Assembly (NCBI GenBank): GCA_947057875.1
Contig: CAMSEX010000003.1
Location: 1 to 23,894, forward strand
DNA: 23,894 nucleotides
Direction of reading: 5' to 3'
From: an uncultured Clostridium sp.
GTDB taxonomy: Bacteria; Bacillota; Clostridia; TANB77; CAG-508
The notes under the pieces are model-generated. The model saw only the letters and a program-made list of their open reading frames with translations. It did not search any database and was not told the DNA's origin. The position numbers were made by a program, and so were the translations under genes. This document shows, in pieces, positions 7,916 through 16,530 of the stretch (its first letter is position 1; the number at the start of each line of letters is the position of its first letter).

Positions 7916-8278
7916 CTACCTTATGTAACAACTTACTTTCCAACAGGTAAATATCACATTTTCAATACATCTTGCCACATAAGTCGCTAGCTTAAAATTC
8001 TTACTTAAATCAAAACTGCTAATTCCTTTAATCAACCCAATTGTCCCAATTGAAATCAAGTCATCTTGATCAATATTCGTGGTCGAATATTTCTTAGCAA
8101 CATGCGCCACCAATCTTAAATTATGTTCAATTAGCACATTTCTTGCTTCTTCCTCCCCATCTCTTAATCTTTCCAAATACATTCTCTCATCTTCTGGCGA
8201 CAATGGCTCTGGAAACAGATTTCCACTTTGTATATAGCCAATACCAATAATTGCCTGACTTAAAAAATTGATCAACAT
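7916..8278 (-). CDS. sigK: Sigma-K, N-terminal half (sigK 5' segment)
   Basis: This is the N-terminal half, corresponding to SpoIVCB. Sigma-K directs late mother-cell genes for spore coat and lysis. True SigK sequence runs from the ATG (site GGAGGT at 8290-8285) to the core at 7957. The last 13 codons before the stop come from the element. The core-binding region RNVLIEHNLRLVAHVAKKY and DLISIGTIGLIKGI (region 2) match SigK. About 14 mostly hydrophobic residues precede the mature-like start (YIQSGNLFPEPLS), which may be a short pro-sequence; Bacillus pro-sigma-K has about 20 and C. difficile has none. Before excision the product is a 120-residue fragment lacking regions 3 and 4. Confidence 0.93.
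   Translation of the reverse strand: MLINFLSQAIIGIGYIQSGNLFPEPLSPEDERMYLERLRDGEEEARNVLIEHNLRLVAHVAKKYSTTNIDQDDLISIGTIGLIKGISSFDLSKNFKLATYVARCIENVIFTCWKVSCYIR
7937..7961. repeat. Right skin attachment site (inverted arm plus core)
   Basis: TTTCCAACAGGTAA at 7937-7950 is the perfect reverse complement of the left arm at 2672-2685. The core CATTT (7957-7961) is AAATG on the coding strand, and follows the sigK codons for C-I-E. Confidence 0.88.
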
Positions 8279-8302
8279 TTTTTTACCTCCACATTATATT
8301 TC

Positions 8303-8330
8303 ATTATATGAAGGCAAAATGTTTTCGTGC
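8303..8330 (-). promoter_or_regulatory. Possible sporulation (sigma-K type) promoter of sigK
   Basis: On the minus strand GCAC (8330-8327) is followed, 16 bases after its AC, by CATATAAT (8310-8303). This fits the AC-N16-CATANNNT pattern of sigma-K promoters, and the -10 box also resembles sigma-E. No TTGACA-like box is suitably placed. Self-activation of sigK is known in Bacillus. The match is short. Confidence 0.45.
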
Positions 8331-8350
8331 CTGACCGCTTTTATCTTATT

Positions 8351-8563
8351 TTAAAAACGATGATTTGGGCAATTTTTACAAATCTCACGCCAATTTTCTT
8401 TGTTTTTAAATTTCTCAATCATTGCATTCTCATCCATAAAGCCTGAAACTATCATAGCATTTTCTAAACAATTACTTTCTTCAATCATAAAATCTACAAG
8501 CGGACATTTTACGCCATTTGCATCACTTGTAGGATTAACATCATTCTTAAATTCTAATCCCAT
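8351..8563 (-). CDS. Small four-cysteine protein of unknown function
   Basis: I do not recognise this 70-residue protein. It has four cysteines, at residues 20, 32, 62 and 65, in the contexts K-C-P-L, N-C-L-E and I-C-K-N-C-P, plus a histidine at 68. The spacing suggests binding of zinc or an iron-sulfur cluster. It has no signal peptide or membrane segment. An AAAGGA site precedes the ATG at 8563. It starts 15 bp after the rRNA methyltransferase gene and ends 72 bp before sigK, so it is probably co-transcribed with the upstream housekeeping genes. Confidence 0.7.
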   Translation of the reverse strand: MGLEFKNDVNPTSDANGVKCPLVDFMIEESNCLENAMIVSGFMDENAMIEKFKNKENWREICKNCPNHRF

Positions 8564-8578
8564 TTTAATTCCTTTCTC

Positions 8579-9368
8579 TTATTTCTCCAATTTCCTTCGA
8601 TTGATTTCATACAAAATCACGCCTGTTGCGACTCCTGCATTTAGGCTTTCTGTCTTGCCTGTCATTGGAATTTTAATGCGCTCATCTACCAATTCCAGTA
8701 TCGTCTGTGATACGCCATTTGCTTCATTGCCAATAATTACAGCTGATTTTTCATAATCCACATCATAAATTGTTTTACTGGTTTGTAAATCTGTGGCAAA
8801 CACTTTAATACCACGTTTTCCGCATTTCTTTGATGACTCTTTCCAAATCACGTTCAATGACGTTTACGCGAAAAATCGCTCCCATAGTAGAACGCACCAC
8901 TTTTGAATTGTAGCAGTCTGCCGTCCCGGGCGCTACAATGATTTGCTTCATATTCAAACTATCTGCTGTTCGCAAAATCGTCCCCATGTTTCCCGGATCT
9001 TGAATATTATCCAAAAGCAAAAAATGATTGGCTCTGTAATCAATTTTATTCTCACTTTTCATTGGCTTTTCAATTACCGCCAAAATTCCTTGTGGAGCCA
9101 CAACATCAGTTACAAGACTAAAAATTTTTTCACTCACATACACACAATCAAATTTGGCAATATCATATAATTGTTCTTGTGTCATAGAATTTTCTGTTTT
9201 GCAATCATCACACACAATAATATGCTTGATTTTGGCATTCTCGTGAATCGCCTCTTGAATCATTTTGGCGCCTTCTACCACAAATTCGCCAAATTCATCA
9301 CGATATTTTTTCTCTTTCAATTTTCTAATGTGTTTGATTAACTCATTATCTTTGCTTGTAATAACCAT
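8579..9368 (-). CDS. rRNA 2'-O-methyltransferase (TrmH/SpoU family) with +1 frameshift at CGG
   Basis: This predicted SPOUT methyltransferase transfers a methyl group from SAM to a ribose 2'-OH of RNA, probably 23S rRNA (RlmB/TsnR-like). The joined length is 262 residues, normal for the family. An N-terminal RNA-binding part is followed by motif 1 (GNMGTILRTADS), motif 2 (VIIGNEANGVS) and motif 3 (IPMTGKTESLNAGVATG), which form the trefoil knot. Frames 9368-8805 and 8857-8579 meet where Met182 (ATG) is followed by CGG at 8822-8820. Skipping the C gives GGA (Gly183) and K-R-G-I-K-V-F-A. Motifs 2 and 3 lie after the break, so enzyme activity requires the shift. The start lies 3 bp after the mfd stop, which indicates an operon. 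Confidence 0.9.
8820..8822 (-). other. In-frame CGG at the methyltransferase +1 frameshift
   Basis: The codons run GAA ATG CGG AAA ACG TGG TAT TAA. Skipping the C gives ATG GGA AAA CGT GGT ATT AAA, and the frame stays open for the remaining 80 residues with all expected SPOUT motifs. Confidence 0.8.
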
Positions 9369-9371
9369 TTT

Positions 9372-12300
9372 CTAAATCCTTTCTAGAAATTCCTTGCACT
9401 CCTTCAAAATCTCAAAATCGTTCGCAATTTGAACCGTAATATACGGACTAATTTTGGATGGCGAAAATTTGATACGCGCCCTATATATTTTCATCAGCTT
9501 TTCAATGATATCTACATTAAATTTTTTGTCATCAAAATAATATATTATATTATTTCCTCTTTGATTGATTTTTAGTACGAATTTTTCACGTGCCAAATTT
9601 TTTATTCTTGCAATTTCTAACAAATTTTCGATTTCTTTTGGAAATTTTCCATAACGGTCAATGATTTCATCAATTACATTTTGAATATCTTCTTCTTTTT
9701 TACAACTTGCAATATTTTGGTAAATCTCAATTTTTTGACTTGGATTTTCAATAAAACTATCTGGAATGTAACTTGACACATTCAAATCAAGTTGTACATC
9801 AATTTCCTCCATAATTTCCTCGCCTTGAATTTCCTTGACAACTTCATCTAGCAATTTACAATACATATCATATCCAACTTGCTCCATATGCCCATGCTGC
9901 ACTTCGCCCATAATGCTGCCTGCGCCACGAATTTCCAAATCACGCATCGCAATTTTAAAACCAGAACCAAACTCCGTAAATTCCTTGATTGCTTTCAAAC
10001 GCTTATCTGCATCTTCTGAAAGCATCTTATCACGACGATACGTAATGTACGCATAAGCCTGATTTTCTGCACGTCCCACACGCCCACGAATTTGATATAA
10101 CTGCGCTAAGCCAAGCCTATCTGCATTTTCCACAATAATCGTATTGGCATTTGGAATATCAATTCCTGATTCCAAAATGGTCGTACATACTAAAACATTT
10201 GTCTTTTTGTCAACAAAATCTTGCATAATATTTTCGAGTTCTCGGCTTGTCATTTGCCCATGCGCCAAATCCACTTTTGCCTCTGGCACCAAATTTGAAA
10301 TTTCGCCCGCTTTTTTCACAATATTTTGCACATTATTATATAAATAAAAAACTTGTCCACCTCGCTCCAATTCCTTCATAATCGCTTCTCGAATGACTTC
10401 TGCATCATATTCTAGCACATAAGTTTGAACTGGTTTTCGATTTTGCGGCGGCTCATAAATGACTGACATATCACGCATACCAACAACCGACATATGAAGC
10501 GTTCGCGGAATTGGCGTAGCAGTCATTGTTAGTACATCAATGCTGTCTTTCATTTGCTTGATTTTTTCTTTTGCTTTTACCCCAAAACGATGTTCCTCAT
10601 CAATAATCAACAGCCCCAAATTTTCGAATTTCACATCTTGGCTTAAAATTCTGTGGGTTCCCACAATGACGTCAACTTCGCCAGTTTCTAATTTCTTCAA
10701 GATTTCTTTTTGCTCTTTTGGCGTTCGGAAACGGCTTAGCCCCTCTACACGAACTGGATATTCTTTTAATCTCTCTTTAAAATTATTATATTGTTGCTCA
10801 GCCAAAATCGTTGTTGGCACCAAATACGCCACTTGTTTTTGATCCATGCAAGCCTTGAAAGTCGCACGTATCGCCACTTCCGTTTTTCCATAACCAACAT
10901 CGCCACATAGCAATCGGTCCATGGGGCGCGCATTTTCCATGTCTTTTTTGATTTCTGCAATACAACGAAGTTGGTCATCCGTCTCGGTATATTCAAAACT
11001 TTGTTCAAATTCTTGTTGCCAAGGTGTATCTTTGGAAAAAGCAAAACCCTGCATTTTCTGCCTTTTCGCATATAACTGAATAAGCTCTTCTGCCACTTCT
11101 CTTAAATTTTTCTTCAAGCGCTCTTTTTGCTTTTTCCACTCATTTGAACCTAATTTGTTCAAACTCAAGTTTGTAATTTCAGGACCAATATATTTCCTAA
11201 CATTGTCAAGTGAATCGGTTGGCACATATAAAATGTCATCACCCTTGTACTTTAATTTGATATAATCTTTTGTGACACTGTCTGCCTTAATGGTATTAAC
11301 GCCAATGTATTGCCCAATTCCATGGGTTTTATGCACAATAAAATCGCCTTCTTTTAAGTCAGCAAAAACAATTTTTTCGCCTTCTTTAAAAGCATTTGAC
11401 GCTTTTTTGCGCTTTGCTTTCTGCTCAAAAACTTCGCCAGTTGAAACCACCACAAGATCAAAATCGTCACACTCAAAACCACTCGAAAAAGCACCAGGCA
11501 TGATATTCACAATGCCCAGCATAATTTCTTCTTCGTTTTTTTGTAGGATTTGATTTGGAATTTCTTTCTCCAATAAAATGCCTGCAATCCTCTTGCAATC
11601 ATCGACGTTTCCGCCGTAGGACTATTGTTTGTTTGGAGCTATTAATTGCTTTTTGTAATTTCTGAAACAATAAATCCATTGAACTACGAAAAAAGTTGAC
11701 CTCCCTATAGCTAAAGCTATATCCGTTTCTTTTTGCATGCATACTTTGTTTATCCACAAAACCAATATCCTGTTTCTCCAAATAAATGGTTTGCTTCTCT
11801 TTTATTTTGTTTAGAAAATCGACAAAATCTTGTCTGCTAACTAAACTTGTTGGAACCAATTTACCTTTTTCTGCCAAATCTTTCATCAAGTTTTCGTTGT
11901 CTTTGGCAATCGCCAATACTCTATTTTTAATTTTTTCAATTTCGTCTAAAAAAATAACAAAATCTTCTTGTAAATAATCCAAAAGTGTGCTTGTATTTTC
12001 ATAAAATACATCAAAATATTTGTCAATCTTATTCAGATAATCCCCAGTTTTGATTTGCTCTATATCGCTTTTTACTTTTTCTTGAAGTGCTTCTGGATAA
12101 TCTTTTTCCACAATTCTTTGCACAATTGTGTTTAAATCTGTCTCTAACAAAAATTCGTAAGCAGGAAAAATTTCGGCTGTCTCCAGCATTTCCGTTGTTC
12201 TTTGGCTCATGATATTAAATTTTCGGATGGAATCAATCTCGTCTCCCCAAAGTTCGATACGAATTCCGTTCGTTCCAGTTGTTGCAATATCAATAATTCC

Positions 12301-12828
12301 GCCACGTACACTAAATTGCCCTTTGCCTTCGACCAAGTCGTACCTCTCATATCCTAAAGAAATCAACTTTTCTTTAAAGTCATTCAAATTAATGGTATCC
12401 CCGACTTTCAATCGTGTCACATGCTCATATAACTTTTCTTTTATAATCATTTTCTGCATCACTGCTTCAATAGTCGTAACAATAATTTTGCTTTTCTTTT
12501 TAGACATATGATTTAGCACTGAAATACGGTCAAATAGTCTATCTTTGCTCTCTGTCAAGTAATCAAATGTAATAGTCTCACGTTTTGGAAAATACTCAAT
12601 TTTCTCCCCAAAAAACGCTAAATCCTTCATTAACTTTTTAGCTTGTAATTCATTATAAGTTACAATACAAATTGGTTTTTCACTATAAAATCTAGTAGCA
12701 TACGAAAAATGGACCTTACCGCTATCTGTAAGGCCTGACAACATCATCGGAGTTTTTCCTGTTTTGATATCAAACATGTAATCATTAAATTTCTTTATGT
12801 TTGGCATATTTTTTATGAGAGGATTCAT
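9372..12828 (-). CDS. mfd: Transcription-repair coupling factor with +1 frameshift at CGG
   Basis: Mfd removes RNA polymerase stalled at DNA damage and recruits UvrA. The joined product is 1,151 residues, the usual Mfd length. The UvrB-like N-terminal module includes YSEKPICIVTY and RGGIIDI. The RNA polymerase-interacting domain (EGDFIVHKTHGIGQYIG) lies near residues 491-508. The translocase has Walker A GDVGYGKT (about 642-649), DEEH (about 743-746), TATPIPRTLHMS and GRVGRAENQ. Frames 12828-11599 and 11573-9372 meet where CTA (Leu404) is followed by CGG CGG. Skipping the first C (11616) gives GGC GGA AAC and restores L-G-G-N-V-D-D. It lies between the DUF368 and rRNA methyltransferase genes in one operon. 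Confidence 0.93.
11614..11616 (-). other. In-frame CGG at mfd +1 frameshift
   Basis: The codons run GTC CTA CGG CGG AAA CGT CGA TGA. Skipping the C at 11616 gives CTA GGC GGA AAC GTC GAT GAT, continuing Mfd at Gly405. Two CGG codons occur in tandem in the zero frame. A shift at either would rejoin the same downstream frame, differing only in one residue (G or R). Confidence 0.8.
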
Positions 12829-12855
12829 TTTGTTACTCCTTTTCTCTTAATTTTC

Positions 12856-13728
12856 TTATTTTCTCTCTAACACATTTCTAACTTTTTGTAGTCCCCAAAT
12901 AATCAAACCACCAATAATAAAAAATACAATGCTAAATGTTTGAAGAGTCATAGCAGCTTGTGGAACATCCAAAGTAGTTGGTCCTTTTACAATAGAAAAT
13001 AAAGAACCCATCATTAAACCAATAACAAAATATATCGTTTGACTTCTATACTTTTCTAGACACTTGCGAATCATTTTGATAATAGCAATAACACCAACTA
13101 CCATACCTATTGCAGCTATCATAATGGCTGGAAAACATGCAAAATTCAAATGCAAAATTTCTTTAATCCCAGATACAATTGGTAGATATAAACCAAAAAT
13201 CAATAATAAAGTCGAACCCGAAATACCTGGCAAAACCATTGCTGTAATAGCAATTGCACCTGCTACAAAAAGGTAAAGGCTTGAACCAAATGTCAAATGT
13301 GCAATATCAACATCAGCTGTTGGATTAAAAATAGAAATTAACACAACTAGTGCTGCTCCTATTATAGCAAAAAGAATATTTTTATATTTCCCTTTTACGA
13401 CTTCTTTTTCTTCTTTTACAATAATCGGAATCGAAAATATCACAAATCCTAAAAATAACGAACTTATTGCATAAATGTGGTTTTCAAATATACTGCCTAA
13501 AACCAGCATCGCAAGCACAAAACCAACTGCCCAACCAATCCCTAATTTAAGTAAGAAAAAAATCGCTTCTTTTCTTTCCTCTTTTGTGCCAGAAATTAAA
13601 TGATCCAATGAGTTAATAAATTTATCATAAAACCCTAATAAAAATGCAATCGTTCCTCCTGATACACCTGGCACACTGTCTGCCAAAGCCATGCAAAAAC
13701 CTCGAATAAAATTCAATACATAATTCAT
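12856..13728 (-). CDS. DUF368 membrane protein, polyprenyl-phosphate transporter family (PopT-like)
   Basis: A 290-residue protein with about eight membrane segments. The start MNYVLNFIRGFCMALADSVPGVSGGTIAFLLGFYD and the internal repeat VLPGISGSTLLLIFGLY are the two hallmark P-G-x-S-G-x-T motifs of DUF368. Family members were recently shown to recycle undecaprenyl phosphate across the membrane for cell wall synthesis; I infer the same role. A GGAGATATC site supports the ATG at 13728. It is the first gene of a minus-strand operon, with mfd starting 27 bp downstream. Confidence 0.88.
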   Translation of the reverse strand: MNYVLNFIRGFCMALADSVPGVSGGTIAFLLGFYDKFINSLDHLISGTKEERKEAIFFLLKLGIGWAVGFVLAMLVLGSIFENHIYAISSLFLGFVIFSIPIIVKEEKEVVKGKYKNILFAIIGAALVVLISIFNPTADVDIAHLTFGSSLYLFVAGAIAITAMVLPGISGSTLLLIFGLYLPIVSGIKEILHLNFACFPAIMIAAIGMVVGVIAIIKMIRKCLEKYRSQTIYFVIGLMMGSLFSIVKGPTTLDVPQAAMTLQTFSIVFFIIGGLIIWGLQKVRNVLERK

Positions 13729-13759
13729 CTTGATATCTCCTTCCCATTTTCATTTTTCT

Positions 13760-13787
13760 ATTGTATCACATTTTTTCAGAATTGCAA
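13760..13787 (-). promoter_or_regulatory. Promoter of the DUF368-mfd operon
   Basis: A TTGCAA -35 (13787-13782) and a TACAAT -10 (13765-13760) lie 16 bp apart, about 30 bp upstream of the DUF368 start on the minus strand. Confidence 0.6.
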
Positions 13788-13853
13788 TGCTTTGCTTGTT
13801 AATTTTATAATTTTTATCACTAATCCTAGATTTATAATTTATAAGGGAAATAC

Positions 13854-13882
13854 TTGCATAGATTATTATTTCGTGATATATT
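13854..13882 (+). promoter_or_regulatory. Promoter of the PH/GRAM-like gene
   Basis: TTGCAT (13854-13859) and TATATT (13877-13882) are 17 bp apart, upstream of the AGGAGG site at 13903-13908. It is divergent from the DUF368 promoter. Confidence 0.5.
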
Positions 13883-13913
13883 ATAAAATATTAAAATATT
13901 TTAGGAGGATAAT

Positions 13914-14255
13914 ATGGGAAAAAAAGTATTTGAAGTAACGAATGATGAACAATTATTTGCTGGTAAAGTTTCAGGAGATTGTTGGAAAATGCCTCAAACA
14001 ACAATTAACCGACAAATTTCAGGAAAATATTATTTTACAGATAAACGAATTGCCTTTTTAGCATCTGGCTTAATTGGAACAGAGAGCGTAAGTTGGGAAA
14101 TTGAAATGAAAGATATTGCTACTGTTAAAACTTGCTTGACACCGCCTTTCTTTCCATTTGGTATTTTAGTTACGATGAACAACGGTGATAAATATAAATT
14201 ATCTCTTTTAAAACGCAAAAAATATTTTGATTGGATTTTAGAACATATCTCATAA
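13914..14255 (+). CDS. Small PH/GRAM-like domain protein
   Basis: A 113-residue soluble protein. The pattern of short beta strands, including ISGKYYFTDKRIAFLASG, then VSWEIEMKDIATVK and GILVTMNNGDKYKLSLLKRKKYFDWI, resembles the GRAM or bacterial PH fold, in which T-D-K-R-I is typical of the first half. Such domains bind lipids or proteins, and the role here is unknown. The start is set by AGGAGG five bases before the ATG. It is a single-gene unit ending at a strong bidirectional terminator. Confidence 0.72.
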   Translation: MGKKVFEVTNDEQLFAGKVSGDCWKMPQTTINRQISGKYYFTDKRIAFLASGLIGTESVSWEIEMKDIATVKTCLTPPFFPFGILVTMNNGDKYKLSLLKRKKYFDWILEHIS

Positions 14256-14290
14256 TTGTAAAAAAAAGTGACTATTGCAAAAATAGTGTA

Positions 14291-14317
14291 AAAAGAGGTC
14301 GCGTTGCGACCCCTTTT
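14291..14317. terminator. Bidirectional terminator
   Basis: GGTCGC (14297-14302) pairs with GCGACC (14306-14311) around a three-base loop, with A-run before and T-run after. It sits between two convergent genes and can serve both. Confidence 0.85.
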
Positions 14318-14347
14318 ATAAAAATATTAAATATAACTAATTAACTG

Positions 14348-16150
14348 TTACTTGTCTTCTCCGAGTAATTCTTCAATGAGTTTTGCTTTCTCTTCATCAG
14401 TCAAAGAATTCCATTTTTCCTCAGTCAATTCAGGATTCACTTCAACAAGACTATCATACTTACCATCCAAAGCAGACGAACCTTCATCAAGCTCGTTTCG
14501 TTTTTCCTGATCTTCAGAAATAGTCAAATTTCCATACATAGTATTATCGAATTCAATGATATCAAATGTGCCATTTTTATCATCAATATATTTAACAATA
14601 ACACCATCTCCCTCTCTTGTGACTGGCAGTTCATCGGAGATGGAGTGGCTTGCCGTAAAGATTGCATTATCAGGTCCGTTCCCACTATCAATAATAAGAT
14701 AATAGTATGTTGAGCCATCTTCTACAAGCGAGGAAATTCTGGCAACTTTCCCTTCTAAATTATAACTATAAGCTTCTTCAGAAGAGACAACTGAATTAGT
14801 TCCACTTTTGGCAACCTTTTTTATATAATTTTTACTAACTTCTGCCAAAGTCTCTCCTTTTGCAGATATACTATAAGTCTCTATATTAACCATAGCATAA
14901 GACTTAGCAAGACCTTCTTCATCTTTGAGAGCCATAACATAAGTTGGTATACCATTAACATTCAAAGGAAGTGGTTCTGTGGAAGTCCAGCCATAATCAG
15001 AAACTAAACCTTCAGCTGATTTCATAGCTGCATTTTCAGTTGCCCCGCTCATATAACATATTTTAAATTTTTTGTCTCTGGTATTAACCATTGCAAAACC
15101 TACACAGGAATCATCTCCACCAACACTCGTCATACCAGTAAAGTAATAGCAATCACCATCCATATAAACTGTGAGTGTTAAATCAGTTTTTTTAATTTCC
15201 TCCTCTTTTGAAGCAAGAGTATTCCAAAAACCATGGACATAAATTCCCCAGTTATCAAGCTGCTTCTCGATAAAATCCTTCGGTTGGACAATATCTACCC
15301 AATTAGGAATATTATCCAGTCCATAAAATTCCGTTTTTCCATTTTGTGCATCTACTATCACTACACCAGTAGCTTCTGGATTACTCCAGAAAGTAGTGTT
15401 TTTGTAAGTAGTTACAACCCAAAATGGTTTACCACTATCATCGATTTCAAAAGTGTATTCTGTAAGACCTACAGTTCGATACCCCTCGTTTCTGATATGT
15501 CGTTTAAGGTTATATCCGAAGTAAGCTTTTTCCTGATAATTGATTTGAATTTTTTCATCATCTAGTTCAGTTACATACTGCACTTTATTAGCATTTGTTG
15601 CAGATACTGTAATATAGCCAGGTGTGGAATGATTTTTATTCCATTTCCAAAAGCCACTATGTTCGAGAAGCGCAACATACATAATTTCTCCATTAACCTC
15701 TTGTATATTGACCCTTCCCAAATCAACTCTAGAGCCGAGTGCTACATCCTCACCAATTTTCTTATCAGCATGTTTTTGAGCCAGTTCTTCATCAACAATA
15801 GGAATTTGAGCATTGTCGATTTCATGAATCATATCATCAAATGAAATCTCATTTACTGTTCCCAATTGATTATGCATTTTATTGGCATTAACTATTGTAC
15901 TGCTGGCTACACATCCTATTATTAGAACAATAACAGCAATAACTCCAATAACTACTAATGGCTGATAAACTATCCGATTGCTTTTCCAATTTGATGCAAT
16001 AATTAATATATTAGCTCCAAAAAGTAAGCTAATAAATACGAAAAAGAAAAAACCATCAATGTGTGCAATCGACCATGTTGGTAGAAAAAGCCAATTTACA
16101 AACCATACTAAAAGTACAGAAACAATCAGTGACACAATTTTTTTAGTCAT
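14348..16150 (-). CDS. Large membrane-anchored protein of unknown function
   Basis: I do not recognise this 600-residue protein. Three N-terminal membrane helices lie at about residues 5-25, 32-53 and 65-85. A long extracytoplasmic region follows, rich in aromatic beta-like segments such as TYKNTTFWSNPEATGVVIVDAQ and CYYFTGMTSVGGDDS-like stretches. The end is acidic and helical (LTEEKWNSLTDEEKAKLIEELLG). A GGAGAGC site precedes the ATG. Codon use looks more GC-rich than in its neighbours, which suggests acquisition. It contains the only non-shifted in-frame CGG I found (15976-15974, codon 59). A +1 shift there would hit TAG at once, so CGG must be read in frame in this gene, or the gene is not native. 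Confidence 0.75.
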   Translation of the reverse strand: MTKKIVSLIVSVLLVWFVNWLFLPTWSIAHIDGFFFFVFISLLFGANILIIASNWKSNRIVYQPLVVIGVIAVIVLIIGCVASSTIVNANKMHNQLGTVNEISFDDMIHEIDNAQIPIVDEELAQKHADKKIGEDVALGSRVDLGRVNIQEVNGEIMYVALLEHSGFWKWNKNHSTPGYITVSATNANKVQYVTELDDEKIQINYQEKAYFGYNLKRHIRNEGYRTVGLTEYTFEIDDSGKPFWVVTTYKNTTFWSNPEATGVVIVDAQNGKTEFYGLDNIPNWVDIVQPKDFIEKQLDNWGIYVHGFWNTLASKEEEIKKTDLTLTVYMDGDCYYFTGMTSVGGDDSCVGFAMVNTRDKKFKICYMSGATENAAMKSAEGLVSDYGWTSTEPLPLNVNGIPTYVMALKDEEGLAKSYAMVNIETYSISAKGETLAEVSKNYIKKVAKSGTNSVVSSEEAYSYNLEGKVARISSLVEDGSTYYYLIIDSGNGPDNAIFTASHSISDELPVTREGDGVIVKYIDDKNGTFDIIEFDNTMYGNLTISEDQEKRNELDEGSSALDGKYDSLVEVNPELTEEKWNSLTDEEKAKLIEELLGEDK

Positions 16151-16530
16151 AATAAGCTCTCCTTTTCTGTGTTCTTTATTCAGTTACAGTTTTATTACTC
16201 TATTTAATATCCCTCCTTTTTGGTATTTAAAATTTTTTAATGTATACCATCTTCATAGAGTATAATTATATTATATCAAATTATGTAAATATTGTCAATA
16301 TTACTAATAACTACTATGCCAATAACAACATCAGTTTAGACAATATTGACCCAATTGATGTTATTAAAAATGACTTGAAAAATATTTTAGAAATCAAAAT
16401 TTATAGTAGCTTTTTATAGTAACGATCAGATTTTTGAGATATGTAAAAATATTCAAAAAACAAAAATTACCTATTTTCAAGCGTTTCAGAGTTTTTAAAA
16501 TCTCTCAAAATCCTCGAAAATAGGCAAAAA

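Larger units (their letters stand above)
2660..7961. mobile_element. Skin-like sigK-intervening element (5,297 bp)
   Basis: The element interrupts sigK between the codons for C-I-E-N and E-I-L-M, the same kind of interruption as the skin elements of B. subtilis and Clostridioides difficile. Its ends share a 5-bp core. Joining the two sigK halves at the core restores a frame of exactly 227 codons. The circle junction would place perfect 14-bp inverted arms symmetrically around an 18-bp centre that holds the core, as expected of a serine-integrase attP. All genes run in the sigK direction: DUF4358 protein, MBOAT, DHHW protein, a 55-residue protein and the recombinase. It is much smaller than the well-known skin elements. 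Confidence 0.92.

Noticed and set aside
7916..8278. A stand-alone short sigma factor ending in T-C-W-K-V-S-C-Y-I-R
   Set aside because: The last 13 codons derive from the mobile element arm. The real SigK sequence stops at the att core.
779..12828. Treating the five frame breaks as ordinary pseudogenes or sequencing errors
   Set aside because: All five are single extra C bases at a codon boundary before a conserved Gly GGN, and the genes have no other lesions. Neither homopolymer error nor decay predicts this. Read data are still needed.
16240..16419. Small 59-residue gene upstream of Fic
   Set aside because: It has no ribosome binding site, and its composition is that of AT-rich promoter DNA. 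It is noted only as a possible remnant.
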